Shown in pieces: positions 63,588 through 64,000 of a DNA stretch of 64,000 bases. The DNA is from CAVZLD01 sp963776055 (GTDB lineage Bacteria > Planctomycetota > Planctomycetia > Pirellulales > Pirellulaceae), in contig CAVZLD010000008.1 of assembly GCA_963776055.1 (NCBI GenBank), positions 186,001 through 250,000 of the forward strand, written 5' to 3'. Every line of letters begins with the position of its first letter. The first letter of the stretch is position 1. The position numbers and the translations under genes were made by a program. The notes under the pieces were generated by a model that was given only the letters and a program-made list of their open reading frames with translations, searched no databases and was not told where the DNA came from.

Positions 63588-64000
63588 ATGCGGTATCTCG
63601 TGCTGCTAAGTTGGTTGTGCCTAAGTTCCGTTGCTTGTGCCGGACAAAACGTCGTCGTCTTGTTGGATGACTCCGGTTCGATGAACGAAGAACTGAGGTC
63701 AAACCGCCGCCTGCGAAAAATCGACGCGGCCAAAACTGCGCCTGCAAACCGTGTTGGAGCAATTGCCGCCGGATGCGCAAGTCGGCGTGCTGGTGCTGAA
63801 CGGTCGGCAGCGGATGGGAGAATGGATCATTCCCCTCGGTCCGCTGCAACCGGAACGGTTGGAGCAGGCCATCCGGCGAATTCAAGCAAGCGGCGGAACG
63901 CCGCTGGGACAGTTTATGAAGGTGGCGGCGGATGCGTTGCTCAAGCTGCGAGCGCAGCAGCGTTATGGTAACTACCGCCTGCTGATTGTTACCGACGGCG
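63588..64000 (+). CDS. von Willebrand factor A domain protein, 5' part, frameshifted
   Basis: The leader (LVLLSWLCLSSVACAG) is followed directly by a VWA domain with MIDAS motif DDSGSMN. The frame breaks near 63744-63748 (GCGCCTGC, one C too many). Corrected, it continues ALQTVLEQLPPDAQVGVLVL, ASGGTPLGQFMKVAADALLK and YRLLIVTDG, with the second and third MIDAS elements (T of GGTPL, D of VTDG). The gene runs off the window. It follows the substrate-binding/OmpA gene by 8 bases, so the products probably form one exported assembly. Confidence 0.82.

Overview
The window looks like a chromosomal segment of a planctomycete, probably Pirellulales-like, with moderately high GC. I infer this from several lines: a small lipoprotein whose LPSPYYLSDDVQYFPAGPEF signature I associate with that phylum, a PEP-CTERM/dockerin-type secreted protein, an Hsp70 with a long C-terminal extension, a Gfo/Idh/MocA protein with a Tat signal, PQQ-type beta-propellers, and families of short intergenic repeats. 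No rRNA is present, so the assignment rests on gene content alone.

Region 1 (1-13.6 kb) is an anaerobic nitrogen-respiration block. The 3' part of hcp (hybrid cluster protein) and mobB (molybdenum cofactor) are followed by an IS701-type insertion, a Gfo/Idh/MocA oxidoreductase and an Rrf2-type regulator. Divergent from the regulator, behind a good sigma70-type promoter, lie a Rieske protein, a b6f-like one-piece cytochrome b, an octaheme HAO-type cytochrome c and napDABGH, all on the + strand. The parts for quinol oxidation, nitrate reduction and further nitrite/hydroxylamine chemistry therefore sit together.

Region 2 (13.6-24.6 kb) holds palindromic repeats, an ADP-forming acyl-CoA synthetase fused to an acetyltransferase, a convergent beta-ketoacyl-ACP synthase, an NHL-repeat lipoprotein, a PhnD-like lipoprotein apparently continuous with a PQQ beta-propeller, two paralogous membrane proteins and a DUF2784 protein.

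Region 3 (24.6-38 kb) holds an M24 peptidase, a large Hsp70, a glycosyltransferase, a MoxR AAA+ ATPase with an unrecognised partner, an MMPL/RND exporter, two alpha/beta hydrolases and a CDGSH protein.

Region 4 (38-52.9 kb) holds a hypothetical protein, a rhomboid-like protein, an RRM RNA-binding protein with a clear terminator, an SDR, YjbQ, a lipoprotein, the tRNA-Gly-tig-clpP-clpP unit, an FHA protein, the split transhydrogenase pntAA-pntAB-pntB and a secreted retropepsin-like PEP-CTERM protein.

Region 5 (53-64 kb) holds a small lipoprotein, a TPR-CHAT protein, a PQQ protein, a GH2 glycosidase, a cupin, a substrate-binding/OmpA fusion and the start of a VWA protein.

About fourteen genes or gene pairs, including housekeeping genes (tig, clpP, fabF-like), contain a single-base-type frameshift. 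I read this mainly as indel error in the sequence rather than mass pseudogenisation. Such genes are annotated over their full span, with the break position given.
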